A stretch of 64,000 nt of DNA from assembly GCF_030913655.1 (NCBI RefSeq), contig NZ_CP133189.1, forward strand, positions 2,728,001 to 2,792,000. The letters are read 5' to 3'. The number at the start of each line of letters is the position of its first letter. Within the stretch, counting starts at the first letter, position 1. The DNA comes from Clostridium sp. MB40-C1. Its GTDB lineage: Bacteria > Bacillota > Clostridia > Clostridiales > Clostridiaceae. Shown in pieces: positions 1 to 7,862 of the stretch. The translations under genes were made by a program, and so were the position numbers. The notes beneath the pieces are model-generated. The model made no database searches, was not told the DNA's origin, and saw only the letters and a program-made list of their open reading frames with translations.

Positions 1-293
1 CTTTCTTTAGCTTTTAACTGAATTTTTCCTTCTGATGGTCCTTGTAGTTCTATTCCATGGCCTGCTGAAGCATCAGCAATTCTCTCTGCAGCCTCATTTT
101 CATGTAATTCATTCTCTGATAACGCTATAGTATTAATGTGATTCTTTCCCATACTCTTTAAAATTTCTATATCTTCTTTTTTTATAATGTACCCTTTTCT
201 AAAAGCGGGGCCTTTACACTCACCTGGTACAATTTTAGTTAAATCATGTACTAATACTGTACCAACTGCATCTTCTACTCTAATTTTTTTCAT
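1..293 (-). CDS. Molybdopterin-binding (MoeA-like) protein, N-terminal part
   Basis: Only the first 97 codons are inside the window; the gene runs off the left edge. The start ATG at 293 follows a GAGGTGAT ribosome site. The translated start (MKKIRVEDAVGTVLVHDLTK, then VPGECKGPAFRKG) matches the MoeA-related molybdopterin-binding proteins that commonly accompany xanthine dehydrogenase genes in clostridia. These are thought to help insert or handle the molybdenum cofactor. That fits the molybdo-hydroxylase genes further right. The assignment rests on the N-terminus only, so the catalytic domain cannot be checked. Confidence 0.7.
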   Translation of the reverse strand, partial: MKKIRVEDAVGTVLVHDLTKIVPGECKGPAFRKGYIIKKEDIEILKSMGKNHINTIALSENELHENEAAERIADASAGHGIELQGPSEGKIQLKAKE

Positions 294-516
294 TTTAATA
301 TCACCTCTTCTGAAAGTATTTATTTAAAATTATAAAAATTTTATAATTTTAAACAATTTGAGATAATCATTAGATATAATTATAAAATTTAAGGTTATTT
401 ATTACAATTTATTAGTATTATAGCCTATTTTTGTGAATTTTTCAACATATTTGTTTTTTATTGTTAATATATGTAAATTATTGTAATGTTTTTAGTTTTT
501 CTATTTGAAAACTATT
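294..516. other. AT-rich intergenic region
   Basis: No gene is seen. It holds a low-complexity AT palindrome at about 325-353, which could fold, and the probable promoter region of the leftward molybdopterin-binding gene. No clear -35/-10 pair was picked out. Confidence 0.4.
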
Positions 517-732
517 TTATTTAAACCTTATGTCATAATCTTCTCTTTTATTTTTAATAATGTACATACCCACAAAAATAATTACTCCTCCAATTATCTT
601 TATAACACCAAAAGTTTCTTCTATGAATATATATCCTACAATTATAGTAAATACTAGAGACATCTTATTATATAAAGAAGTTCTTACGCCTCCAATTTTT
701 TTCACACACCAAATCCATAAAATATTTCCTAT
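517..732 (-). pseudogene. Remnant of EamA/DMT-family transporter, C-terminal end
   Basis: An open frame of about 72 residues (IGNILWIWCVKKIGG... then GYIFIEETFGVIKIIGG...) matches the last two membrane helices of EamA-type drug/metabolite transporters, including the typical FxxE after helix 9 and the closing GxxxIxxGxY segment. An in-frame stop at 733-735 cuts it off; no N-terminal half is upstream, where the arcC terminator lies. A full EamA protein is about 290-300 residues, so this is a decayed 3' fragment. The GTG at 705 has no convincing ribosome site. Confidence 0.7.
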
Positions 733-760
733 TTAGTATATTTTATACATATATAAAAAC

Positions 761-781
761 AACTGTTGAAATTCAACAGTT
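761..781 (-). terminator. Terminator after arcC
   Basis: Ten-base inverted repeat AACTGTTGAA / TTCAACAGTT with a one-base centre. Read leftward it is followed by a T-rich run (GTTTTTATATAT). It lies about 85 bases past the arcC stop and probably ends the ygeW-arcC transcript. Confidence 0.7.
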
Positions 782-866
782 ATTTTTATATATAATTATT
801 GAATTTTACAACTAAAATATAATTAATTTACATTCAATCTTTTTAATACTTATAATTTAATTACTT

Positions 867-1817
867 TTATGCATTTACTATTCTTGTACCTGTTAAACCC
901 CTTATAGCATCTTTAGCATTTTCAAGTGAAGCTATTAAAGCAATTTTGTTTTGTCCAAATTCAACAAATTTCTTAGCAGCTTCAACTTTTGGAAGCATAC
1001 TTCCTGGTGCAAACTGACCTTCTTCTATATATTTATAAACCTCTTCAAGATTAATTTCTGCTAATTCTTTTTGATCAGGTTTATTGAAATTTACACATAC
1101 TCTATCTACAGCTGTTAACACCAATAGCATATCTGCATTAATTATTTCTGCTAATTTTTCTGCTGCAAAATCTTTATCTATAACAGCTGATACACCTTTA
1201 ATCTCAGTATCTTCATCTATTACTGGTACACCACCTCCACCACAAGATATAGTAACTATACCTGCATCTAGCATAGCCTTGATGGTATCCTTTTCAACTA
1301 TATCTAATGGTTTTGGTGATGCCACAACTCTCCTATATCCTCTACCTGCATCTTCTTTCATTACATACCCATTTTCTTCTGCAAGCTTTTCAGCTTCTTC
1401 TTTTGAATAAAATGACCCAATTGGTTTAGTTGGATTTTCAAATCCAGAATCATTTTTATCAACCAAAACTTGAGTTATAACTGTACCTACCGGTTTATTT
1501 ATATTTCTTTTTCTTAATTCTCCTTCTATAGAATTTTGTAAATGGTATCCTATATATCCTTGTGAATAAGCTCCACAAACATCAAAAGGCATAAGTTTAT
1601 TTACTTCTGAATTAAATTTATGTCCCCCTTCTATAGAACTTAGTATTTGTCCAACCTGTGGACCATTTCCATGTACAACTGCTACTGTATGTCCTTCTTG
1701 TATTAAATCAACTATAGCCTTAGCCGTTTCTTTACAAGTTATTAATTGACTTTCTGCAGATGCATCTTTTGGATTTGCTTGAAGAGCATTTCCTCCTAAT
1801 GCTAAAACTATTTTCAT
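867..1817 (-). CDS. arcC: Carbamate kinase
   Basis: Carbamate kinase transfers phosphate from carbamoyl phosphate to ADP, giving ATP, CO2 and ammonia in the cytoplasm. The 316-residue length is normal for the family. The nucleotide/phosphate-binding GGNA is at residues 8-11 and HGNGPQVG at 49-56. The ATG follows AGGGGGAA. It lies 64 bases downstream of intact ygeW on the same strand, matching the ygeW...yqeA pairing of the E. coli purine cluster, so it is probably the ATP-forming last step there rather than part of an arginine deiminase operon (no arcA is present). Confidence 0.93.
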   Translation of the reverse strand: MKIVLALGGNALQANPKDASAESQLITCKETAKAIVDLIQEGHTVAVVHGNGPQVGQILSSIEGGHKFNSEVNKLMPFDVCGAYSQGYIGYHLQNSIEGELRKRNINKPVGTVITQVLVDKNDSGFENPTKPIGSFYSKEEAEKLAEENGYVMKEDAGRGYRRVVASPKPLDIVEKDTIKAMLDAGIVTISCGGGGVPVIDEDTEIKGVSAVIDKDFAAEKLAEIINADMLLVLTAVDRVCVNFNKPDQKELAEINLEEVYKYIEEGQFAPGSMLPKVEAAKKFVEFGQNKIALIASLENAKDAIRGLTGTRIVNA

Positions 1818-1881
1818 TAAATATTCCCCCTGTTATTCAAATATACTTTTTTAGTAAGCAATCACTAATAACTGGTTACTC

Positions 1882-2865
1882 TTATTTTCCGCCCATAGTA
1901 AGAGTCATAACAGCTTTTGCTGTGTGAATTCTATTTTCTGCTTCGTCATAAATTACTGAATGTGGTCCATCTATTACTGAATCTTCTACTTCATTATTTC
2001 TGTCTGCTGGAAGTGCATGCATGTATATTGAAGTTGGATTTGTAAGTGCCATCATTTTTTCTGTACATTTCCATCCTTTATATGATTCTAATAAGTCATC
2101 TACTACTGCATCACTTTGGTTGTTAACCCAACTTCCCCAGTTCTTTGGTATTACTACATCTGCACCTTTATATGCTTCTTCCATATCATGAGTTATCTTG
2201 AATGTTCCACCATTTTCTAATGCATTCTTCTTAGCTTTTTCGATTACCCAATCTGGTAAATCATATCCTTCTGGGTATGCTAATGTTACATCCATTCCGA
2301 ATCTTGGGAATAATAATGCTTGTGTTACTGGTACTGATATTGGTTTTTTATGTGTTGTTGCATATGCCCAAATTATTGATACTTTTTTACGTTTTGTATC
2401 TCCGAATTTTTCTTTTATTGTCATTAAGTCTGCTAATCCTTGCATTGGGTGATAAAGATCACATTGTAAGTTCATTACTGGTACTGAAGAGTTTTCTGCC
2501 ATTTCTCTTATATATTTATTCCCTATTCCCCAGAAACAGTTTCTACATGCTATCGCATGTCCAAATCTTGAAAGTATTACTGCTGTATCCTTAGCAACTT
2601 CTCCGTGTGATACTTGCATTGTGCTTGTATCTAAGTAGTTTGCATGTCCTCCTAATTGTGCTATTCCTGCTTCCATTGAGTTTCTTGTTCTTGTTGATTG
2701 TTCAAAGAACATTAAGAACATTGTTTGATATTCTAAGTATGGTGTTTTTACTCCCATAGCCATTTTCTTTTTAAGATCAGATGATACCTCTAACATTGTT
2801 TCGATTTCTTCTTTTGTATAATCCTCTAATGTTATAAAATGTCTTCCTCTAAATACTGTTTGCAT
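1882..2865 (-). CDS. ygeW: Knotted carbamoyltransferase YgeW, intact copy
   Basis: Member of the aspartate/ornithine carbamoyltransferase superfamily, 327 residues, somewhat shorter than E. coli YgeW. The carbamoyl-phosphate motif STRTR is at residues 57-61, the HPxQxLADL equivalent (HPMQGLADL) at 139-147, and HALPADR near the C-terminus. The natural substrate of YgeW is not firmly established; in purine clusters it is thought to make carbamoyl phosphate for the adjacent arcC. Ribosome site AAGGGGGAA. It is served by a sigma-54 promoter at 2990-3006. A nearly identical frameshifted copy is at 14476-15458 and a 5' relic at 7256-7366. Confidence 0.9.
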   Translation of the reverse strand: MQTVFRGRHFITLEDYTKEEIETMLEVSSDLKKKMAMGVKTPYLEYQTMFLMFFEQSTRTRNSMEAGIAQLGGHANYLDTSTMQVSHGEVAKDTAVILSRFGHAIACRNCFWGIGNKYIREMAENSSVPVMNLQCDLYHPMQGLADLMTIKEKFGDTKRKKVSIIWAYATTHKKPISVPVTQALLFPRFGMDVTLAYPEGYDLPDWVIEKAKKNALENGGTFKITHDMEEAYKGADVVIPKNWGSWVNNQSDAVVDDLLESYKGWKCTEKMMALTNPTSIYMHALPADRNNEVEDSVIDGPHSVIYDEAENRIHTAKAVMTLTMGGK

Positions 2866-2989
2866 TGTTTTTCCCCCTTAAGTTTATTTTTCATTATTGT
2901 GTGATAATCAAATTATTTTTTATATACTTTTAATGTAAATTACACAACACCTAATTTTACTTATGTATTTAATAATTTCTTATATTCAA

Positions 2990-3006
2990 AGCACTATTCA
3001 TGCCAA
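2990..3006 (-). promoter_or_regulatory. Sigma-54 promoter for ygeW-arcC
   Basis: Minus strand reads TTGGCATGAATAGTGCT, matching the -24/-12 consensus TGGCAYRNNNNTTGCW at all fixed positions but one, with the required GG-to-GC spacing. It is 125 bases upstream of the ygeW start and downstream of three enhancer-like palindromes. Confidence 0.85.
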
Positions 3007-3154
3007 CTTATATATACTAATAAATAGTTTTACTGTGTTTAAACGAAATTTATAATTTCATCTCAAGATGTGATAGAATTAAGGTTAGCATACAACAAAC
3101 AACCCTGTTAATTATAAGCAATTAACTTATTTTATATGAATGCAATTTTAAAAA

Positions 3155-3257
3155 ATATCAAAATGATAATTTTTATATCTGTTTGTATTTTTTACTTCCA
3201 TATTTATGTATGCTTAAAATAGGTTTATCAAAATAATAAAATTTATCATTTTGATAA
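3155..3257. promoter_or_regulatory. Three YgeV-type enhancer palindromes
   Basis: Copies of TTATCAnnnTGATAA at 3155-3169 (one mismatch), 3225-3239 (one mismatch) and 3243-3257 (perfect). The last two are centred 18 bp apart and the first is 70 bp from the pair. They lie 150-250 bp upstream of the sigma-54 promoter, a normal distance for enhancer-binding activators. The rest of 2866-3427 shows no gene. Confidence 0.7.
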
Positions 3258-3427
3258 TAAATTTTATAGGACTATATTTGAAGATTATTCATTTTAAAAC
3301 ATTCATTTTAAATAAATTTCAACAAAACGATGTAAGTATTAATTTTTATCTACAGTAATTTACACCTTTAAAATATCTCATTATATTTAACTCTATATTT
3401 TGAGAAATAACTTATTATATCTATAAA

Positions 3428-4771
3428 TTAACTATTTAGACTTTCGTCTTTATCTAAATTTTTATCAACTGAAGTATTTTTAGGTAAAATTATATTTAGT
3501 AATATTGCCGCAATAGTACCTGTTGTTACTCCTGATCCAAATATTGTTTGTACTGAAGTAGGAAAATTACTTAATATATTTGGCTCAAATATTACTCCTA
3601 ATCCTAACGTTAAAGAAACAGATACAACCAACATATTCCTTCTATCAAACTTAACTTCACCTAACATTTTGATTCCTGCACCTGCTATCATTCCAAACAT
3701 TATTATACCAGCTCCACCTAAAACTGGGTTAGGCATAGCTGCTACTAGAGCGCCAAACTTAGGTATTAAACCAGCTATTATAAGTAATACTCCAGCTAGT
3801 ATGCCTACAAATCTACTAGCTACTCCTGTAACATTTACAAGCCCTGTGCACTGACTAAAAGTTGTATTAGCTCCTGCATTAAATACGCCTGCTATAACAC
3901 TTCCTATACCATCACATAACACTCCACCAGCCAATTCTTCTCCATTAACTTCATGCTCGCAGGCTACTCCAATTGCTAAAGTAGATCCTACAGTCTCAAC
4001 AGTCGCTACTAAGTACACAGGAATAAAAGCTAAAATTGATGCTACATTAAGTTTAAATCCATACTTAAATGGCTTAGGAATTGAAAATATTGCAGCAGAT
4101 CCTACTGAGCTAAAATCTAACATTCCTGTAAAAGCTGCTAACACATAACCACAAACGATTCCAATTACTATAGCTGCTGAACTTAAAAACTCATTTCCAA
4201 ATTGATTTAGAACTACTATAATTACCATTATAATAAGCCCAACCACTATATTCTTTATTGATCCATAGTTAGGTGAACCTACTCCACCAGCTAACCAATT
4301 TATTGCTACAGGTATAATTGTTAGTCCTATTAAAGTAACTACTGTGCCAGTAACTACTGGTGGTAAAAATCTTTTTAAAGGTTTAATAAAACCACTTAAA
4401 ACAACTTCAAGTAAAGCAGCTACCATACTCGCACAAAACATTGCCGCTATACCATAGTTTTTTCCAACATTTATTGATATCCCAACAAAAGCAAAAGATG
4501 TTCCCATTACAATGGGCAATCTTGAACCAATTTTGCCTAACCCATGTGCTTGAATAACAGTGACTATTCCAGAAACTAAAAGTGCACAGCTTATCCAAAA
4601 TGTAATTTCACTAAACGGAAGTCCTAATGCTTCTGCTACTATTAAAGGCACTGCCACTATACCTCCAAATGTAGTTAAAATTGTTTGAAATGATAAAATC
4701 ATTGCCTTTGGGAAAGGCGGTTTTTCATCAAGCTTATATCTTAATTCACTATTTTTATTTTCCATATTCAT
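3428..4771 (-). CDS. NCS2-family purine permease, copy A
   Basis: Nucleobase/cation symporter-2 family, which imports xanthine, urate or uracil with protons. It is strongly hydrophobic with about 12-14 membrane segments and has the helix-1 region QAHGLGKIGSRLP. The signature segment reads SQCTGLVNVTGVASR, where the family normally has QNxG before the T[RKG]-type end, so the N is replaced by C. The longer reading frame starts at a TTG (4786) inside the ribosome site; ATG 4771, 7 bases after GGGGGAA, gives 447 residues, exactly the length of its neighbour. It is a tandem duplicate of copy B; urate or xanthine is the likely substrate. Confidence 0.88.
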   Translation of the reverse strand: MNMENKNSELRYKLDEKPPFPKAMILSFQTILTTFGGIVAVPLIVAEALGLPFSEITFWISCALLVSGIVTVIQAHGLGKIGSRLPIVMGTSFAFVGISINVGKNYGIAAMFCASMVAALLEVVLSGFIKPLKRFLPPVVTGTVVTLIGLTIIPVAINWLAGGVGSPNYGSIKNIVVGLIIMVIIVVLNQFGNEFLSSAAIVIGIVCGYVLAAFTGMLDFSSVGSAAIFSIPKPFKYGFKLNVASILAFIPVYLVATVETVGSTLAIGVACEHEVNGEELAGGVLCDGIGSVIAGVFNAGANTTFSQCTGLVNVTGVASRFVGILAGVLLIIAGLIPKFGALVAAMPNPVLGGAGIIMFGMIAGAGIKMLGEVKFDRRNMLVVSVSLTLGLGVIFEPNILSNFPTSVQTIFGSGVTTGTIAAILLNIILPKNTSVDKNLDKDESLNS

Positions 4772-4895
4772 ATTAATTTCCCCCAAATTTAATATCTTAT
4801 TTTACAAATCACCTCTGGTCTAAAATTATATTTACTTTGATCAAAAATAAATATATTGACTAATTTATATCTGTGTTTTGTCCTTTTCTATAAAC

Positions 4896-4929
4896 AGATT
4901 ACCCATAAAAATAAACTATTGGGCAATCT
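4896..4929 (-). terminator. Hairpin after permease copy B
   Basis: Inverted repeat with arms AGATTaCCCATA and TATTGGGcAATCT, just past the stop of the permease at 4940. Possible terminator; the T-rich tail is weak. Confidence 0.45.
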
Positions 4930-4939
4930 AATTTATAAA

Positions 4940-6283
4940 TTAACTATTTACGTTTTGGCTTTTATCTAAATTTTCATTAGCTGAGGTGTTTTTAGGCAAA
5001 ACTATATTTAATAATATTGCCGAAATAGTACCTGTTGTTACACCTGACCCAAATATTGTTTGTACTGCAGTAGGAAATTTGCTTAATATATCTGGCTTAA
5101 ATATTACTCCTAATCCTAATGTTATAGAAACAGATACAACCAACATGTTTCTTCTATCAAATTTTACTTCACCTAACATTTTAATGCCTGCACCTGCTAT
5201 CATCCCAAACATTATGATACCAGCTCCACCTAGAACAGGGTTTGGCATAGCTGCTACTACAGCTCCAAATTTAGGTATTAAACCAGCTATCATAAGTAAT
5301 ATCCCAGCAACTATAGCTACAAATCTACTAGCTACTCCTGTAACATTTATAAGTCCTGTGCATTGACTAAAAGTTGTATTCGCTCCCGCATTAAACACCC
5401 CTGCTATCATACTTCCAATTCCATCACACAAAACTCCACTAGATAACTCTTCTCCTGTCACTTCATGTTCACAGGCTGCTCCAATTGCTAAAGTATCTCC
5501 TACAGTCTCAACTGTTGTTGCTAAATATACAGGAATAAATGCTAAAATTGCTGCTATATTAAATTTACAACCATATTTAAAAGGTCGCGGAAATGAAAAT
5601 ATCGAAGCAGAACCTACTGAGCTAAAATCTAACATCCCTGTAAAACCTGCTAATACATATCCGAAAACGATTCCAACAACTATAGATGCTGAACTTAAAA
5701 ATTCATTTCCAAATTGATTTAATACTACTATAACTATCATTACAACAAGTCCAACTATTATATTTTTTATTGATCCGTAGTTAGAACTTCCTACTCCACC
5801 AGCTAACCAATCTATTGCTACAGGTATAATTGTTAATCCTATTAAAGTTACTACTGTACCAGTTACTACTGGAGGTAGAAATCTTTTTAAAGGTCTAATA
5901 AATTTACTTAAAATAACCTCAACCAAAGCAGCTACTATAGTTGCACAAAATATTTCTGATATACCGTAGTTCTTTCCAACAGTTATGGACACCCCAACAA
6001 ACGCAAAAGATGTCCCCATTACAACAGGTAATCTTGAACCTATTTTTCCTAATCCATGTGCTTGAATAATAGTGACTATTCCAGCAACAAAAAGCGCACA
6101 ACTTACCCAAAATGTAATTTCACTAAAGGGCAGTCCTAATGCTCCAGCTACAACTAAAGGAACAGCAACAATTCCTCCAAATCCTGTTAAAATAGTTTGA
6201 AATGCTAGTAATATTGAAGTTTTTAAAGGCGGTTTTTCATCAAGCTTATACCTTAATTCACTCTTTTTACTTCCTATCTCCAT
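4940..6283 (-). CDS. NCS2-family purine permease, copy B
   Basis: A 447-residue multi-spanning permease sharing nearly all of its sequence with copy A (for example both have SELRYKLDEKPP at the N-terminus and KFDRRNMLVVSVS near the end). The signature segment is SQCTGLINVTGVASR, again with C in place of the usual N. ATG 6283 follows a GGGGGG ribosome site. Copies A and B are separate tandem genes 168 bases apart; divergence is greatest in the first 20 and last 15 residues. Two copies may differ in substrate (xanthine versus urate), which the sequence alone does not decide. Confidence 0.88.
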   Translation of the reverse strand: MEIGSKKSELRYKLDEKPPLKTSILLAFQTILTGFGGIVAVPLVVAGALGLPFSEITFWVSCALFVAGIVTIIQAHGLGKIGSRLPVVMGTSFAFVGVSITVGKNYGISEIFCATIVAALVEVILSKFIRPLKRFLPPVVTGTVVTLIGLTIIPVAIDWLAGGVGSSNYGSIKNIIVGLVVMIVIVVLNQFGNEFLSSASIVVGIVFGYVLAGFTGMLDFSSVGSASIFSFPRPFKYGCKFNIAAILAFIPVYLATTVETVGDTLAIGAACEHEVTGEELSSGVLCDGIGSMIAGVFNAGANTTFSQCTGLINVTGVASRFVAIVAGILLMIAGLIPKFGAVVAAMPNPVLGGAGIIMFGMIAGAGIKMLGEVKFDRRNMLVVSVSITLGLGVIFKPDILSKFPTAVQTIFGSGVTTGTISAILLNIVLPKNTSANENLDKSQNVNS

Positions 6284-6329
6284 ATTAATCCCCCCAAATT
6301 CAATATATTACTTTACACACCACGTTTTT

Positions 6330-6354
6330 GTTTGAAATCATATTAATTTCAAAC
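6330..6354. promoter_or_regulatory. Inverted repeat upstream of permease copy B
   Basis: Perfect 9-base arms GTTTGAAAT / ATTTCAAAC around a 7-base centre, 47 bases upstream of the permease start. It could be an operator or a leader hairpin. The surrounding gap 6284-6700 has no ORF, no recognisable purine riboswitch and no correctly spaced sigma-54 site. Confidence 0.35.
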
Positions 6355-6702
6355 ATAGGTTGCCAATATAGATTTTTCATTAAAAATATAAATATATAAT
6401 ATATTGAAACTTTAAAAACACCTTTGTTCCACCTAGTTTAAACTTAAGTAAACATTTTCATTTTTAAATTCACCCCTTTCCCATTTAAACACTCACTTAA
6501 GTCTATACCCATATGTTTTCTGCATTTTATTTGTAAATAGGTTGACCAATAATTCATGATCACAATAAATTTAAAGTGATAACTTGTACTTAGCACTTTA
6601 GTCTTCACAGCCAATTTATTTTGATAAGTAAACCATTCAACCAGCTGGATAAAATACTTATGTCAAAGTATTAATGAAAATATCTACAATGGCTTATAAA
6701 AA

Positions 6703-6728
6703 ATAATTCACTCTTTAGAATGAATTAT
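6703..6728 (-). terminator. Terminator after MOSC gene
   Basis: Read leftward: ATAATTCA, 10-base loop, TGAATTAT, then TTTTTTATAA. It begins 12 bases past the MOSC stop. Classic intrinsic terminator. Confidence 0.8.
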
Positions 6729-6740
6729 CTTTATATTACT

Positions 6741-7178
6741 TTAATCTTCAATAATCTTTATTTCATCTCCTGGCTTAATCCACCCTTCCTTAATCACTAT
6801 TGTAAATATGCCTTCTCTTGGCATTATACAATCCCCGACTAATTTTTGGATCTCACAACCTTTATGACATTTTTTTCCTATTTGTGTAACTTCCATTTCA
6901 GTCTCCCCTATTTTTAACTTTGTTCCTACTGGAATTTTATAAAGAACTATACCCTCTGTTGTTATATTCTCTGCAAAATCTCCTACAGATAATTTATCTA
7001 ATCCTAATTTTTTCATTTTATCTATACTTTCTTGACCTAAAAGACTTACTTGTCTATGCCAATTTCCTGCATGTGCATCTCCCTCAAGACCATGCTCCTT
7101 TTTAAAAAAGCCCTTTTCTATAGGATGTTTTACTACTCCCTTTTTTTCACTTATATTTACTGCTATAACCTTTGCCAT
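6741..7178 (-). CDS. MOSC domain protein
   Basis: 145 residues, a stand-alone MOSC domain (molybdenum cofactor sulfurase C-terminal fold). The family motifs are visible: GLEGDAHAG, SVGDFAENITTEG, and a C-terminal CHKGCEIQKLVG...MPREGIF block. Such small clostridial MOSC proteins usually accompany molybdenum enzymes and are thought to act on the cofactor or carry its sulfur. The start follows GGAGGGGAATTT. It is preceded by the ygeW relic and its sigma-54 promoter, so it may be co-regulated with the purine genes. Confidence 0.85.
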   Translation of the reverse strand: MAKVIAVNISEKKGVVKHPIEKGFFKKEHGLEGDAHAGNWHRQVSLLGQESIDKMKKLGLDKLSVGDFAENITTEGIVLYKIPVGTKLKIGETEMEVTQIGKKCHKGCEIQKLVGDCIMPREGIFTIVIKEGWIKPGDEIKIIED

Positions 7179-7215
7179 AAATTCCCCTCCACATCCCAGT
7201 AATGGTATATTTAAA

Positions 7216-7237
7216 AGGGGAGTATATTCCTCCCCCT
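7216..7237 (-). terminator. Hairpin between ygeW relic and MOSC gene
   Basis: Minus strand GGGGAG, 8-9 base loop, CTCCCC followed by TTTTAAATAT, 38 bases upstream of the MOSC start. It could be a weak terminator or an attenuator in the leader of the MOSC transcript. Confidence 0.45.
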
Positions 7238-7255
7238 ATTATCAAATGTAAGTTT

Positions 7256-7366
7256 TTATAAAATCTTTAAATTCACAAAAACACTTTTTTCTAACATTGT
7301 TTCAATTTCTTCTTTTGTATAATCCTCTAATGTTATAAAATGTCTTCCTCTAAATAATGTTTGCAT
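7256..7366 (-). pseudogene. 5' relic of ygeW
   Basis: The first 26 codons match ygeW copy 1 with very few base changes (start MQTLFRGRHFITLEDY), including the GGGGGAAAG ribosome site. It then runs into ten unrelated codons and a stop, leaving a 36-residue frame. Similarity to the intact copy also continues upstream through the leader into the sigma-54 promoter. It is therefore the truncated remains of a third ygeW with its control region; a short peptide could still be made. Confidence 0.85.
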
Positions 7367-7518
7367 TGTCTTTCCCCCTTAAGTTTATTTTTTTATTATT
7401 GTGTACTAATTAAGTTATTTTTTATATACTCTTAATATAAACAAGATTCTTAGTTTCAGCTAATAAAGTACATAATACCTTATTTTTACTTATGTGTTTA
7501 ATAATCTCTTATAATTTA

Positions 7519-7535
7519 CGCACTATTCATGCCAA
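7519..7535 (-). promoter_or_regulatory. Sigma-54 promoter upstream of ygeW relic and MOSC gene
   Basis: Minus strand TTGGCATGAATAGTGCG, with correct -24 GG and -12 GC spacing. Homologous to the ygeW promoter at 2990, though the gene behind it is gone. It may now drive the MOSC gene. Confidence 0.8.
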
Positions 7536-7609
7536 ATATATAAACTCATTCCCCTTCCCTATCATTAACATAAAAAACCAATTTATTTTTTATAAAATTT
7601 TTTATTTTC

Positions 7610-7711
7610 TTATCAAATTGATAATATTTTTTCATATATATGTTTTGTATTACTAGAAACTTCCTAGCAGAAAGTGTTTTATCGTTTTGATAAATTTTAT
7701 CAGTTTGATAA
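7610..7711. promoter_or_regulatory. Three YgeV-type enhancer palindromes
   Basis: TTATCAnnnTGATAA copies at 7610-7624 (perfect), 7679-7693 (one mismatch) and 7697-7711 (perfect); the last two are centred 18 bp apart, the first 69 bp from the pair. They sit between the leftward sigma-54 promoter and the rightward sigma-A promoter of the deaminase gene, so one activator could affect both. Confidence 0.7.
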
Positions 7712-7725
7712 GAATTGTTGAATTG

Positions 7726-7754
7726 TTGAACTTTTCATATTTTTCACATATAAT
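7726..7754 (+). promoter_or_regulatory. Sigma-A promoter of deaminase gene
   Basis: TTGAAC at 7726-7731, 17 bases, TATAAT at 7749-7754, about 110 bases upstream of the ATG at 7863. It begins 15 bases after the last enhancer palindrome. Confidence 0.7.
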
Positions 7755-7862
7755 AGAAATTAATTTATTATAAATTTGAGAAAATTGTATACTTTCAAAA
7801 CCTATAGTTAGATTCTTAATTATGCAATTTACTCCAAATCTTATCAAAAGAGGTGAATATAC

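Noticed and set aside
2198-2594. Plus-strand ORFs opposite ygeW
   Set aside because: They repeat at 14792-15187 only because ygeW is duplicated; no ribosome sites, and they mirror the real gene.
3155-3257. Short repeated palindromes as a CRISPR-like array
   Set aside because: Units are 15 bases with no spacers, two or three per site, always upstream of sigma-54 promoters; regulatory sites explain them.
6284-6740. Purine riboswitch upstream of the permeases
   Set aside because: No GTTTCTACC-type core or paired loops were found here, nor in the leaders at 4772-4939 and 36677-36811.
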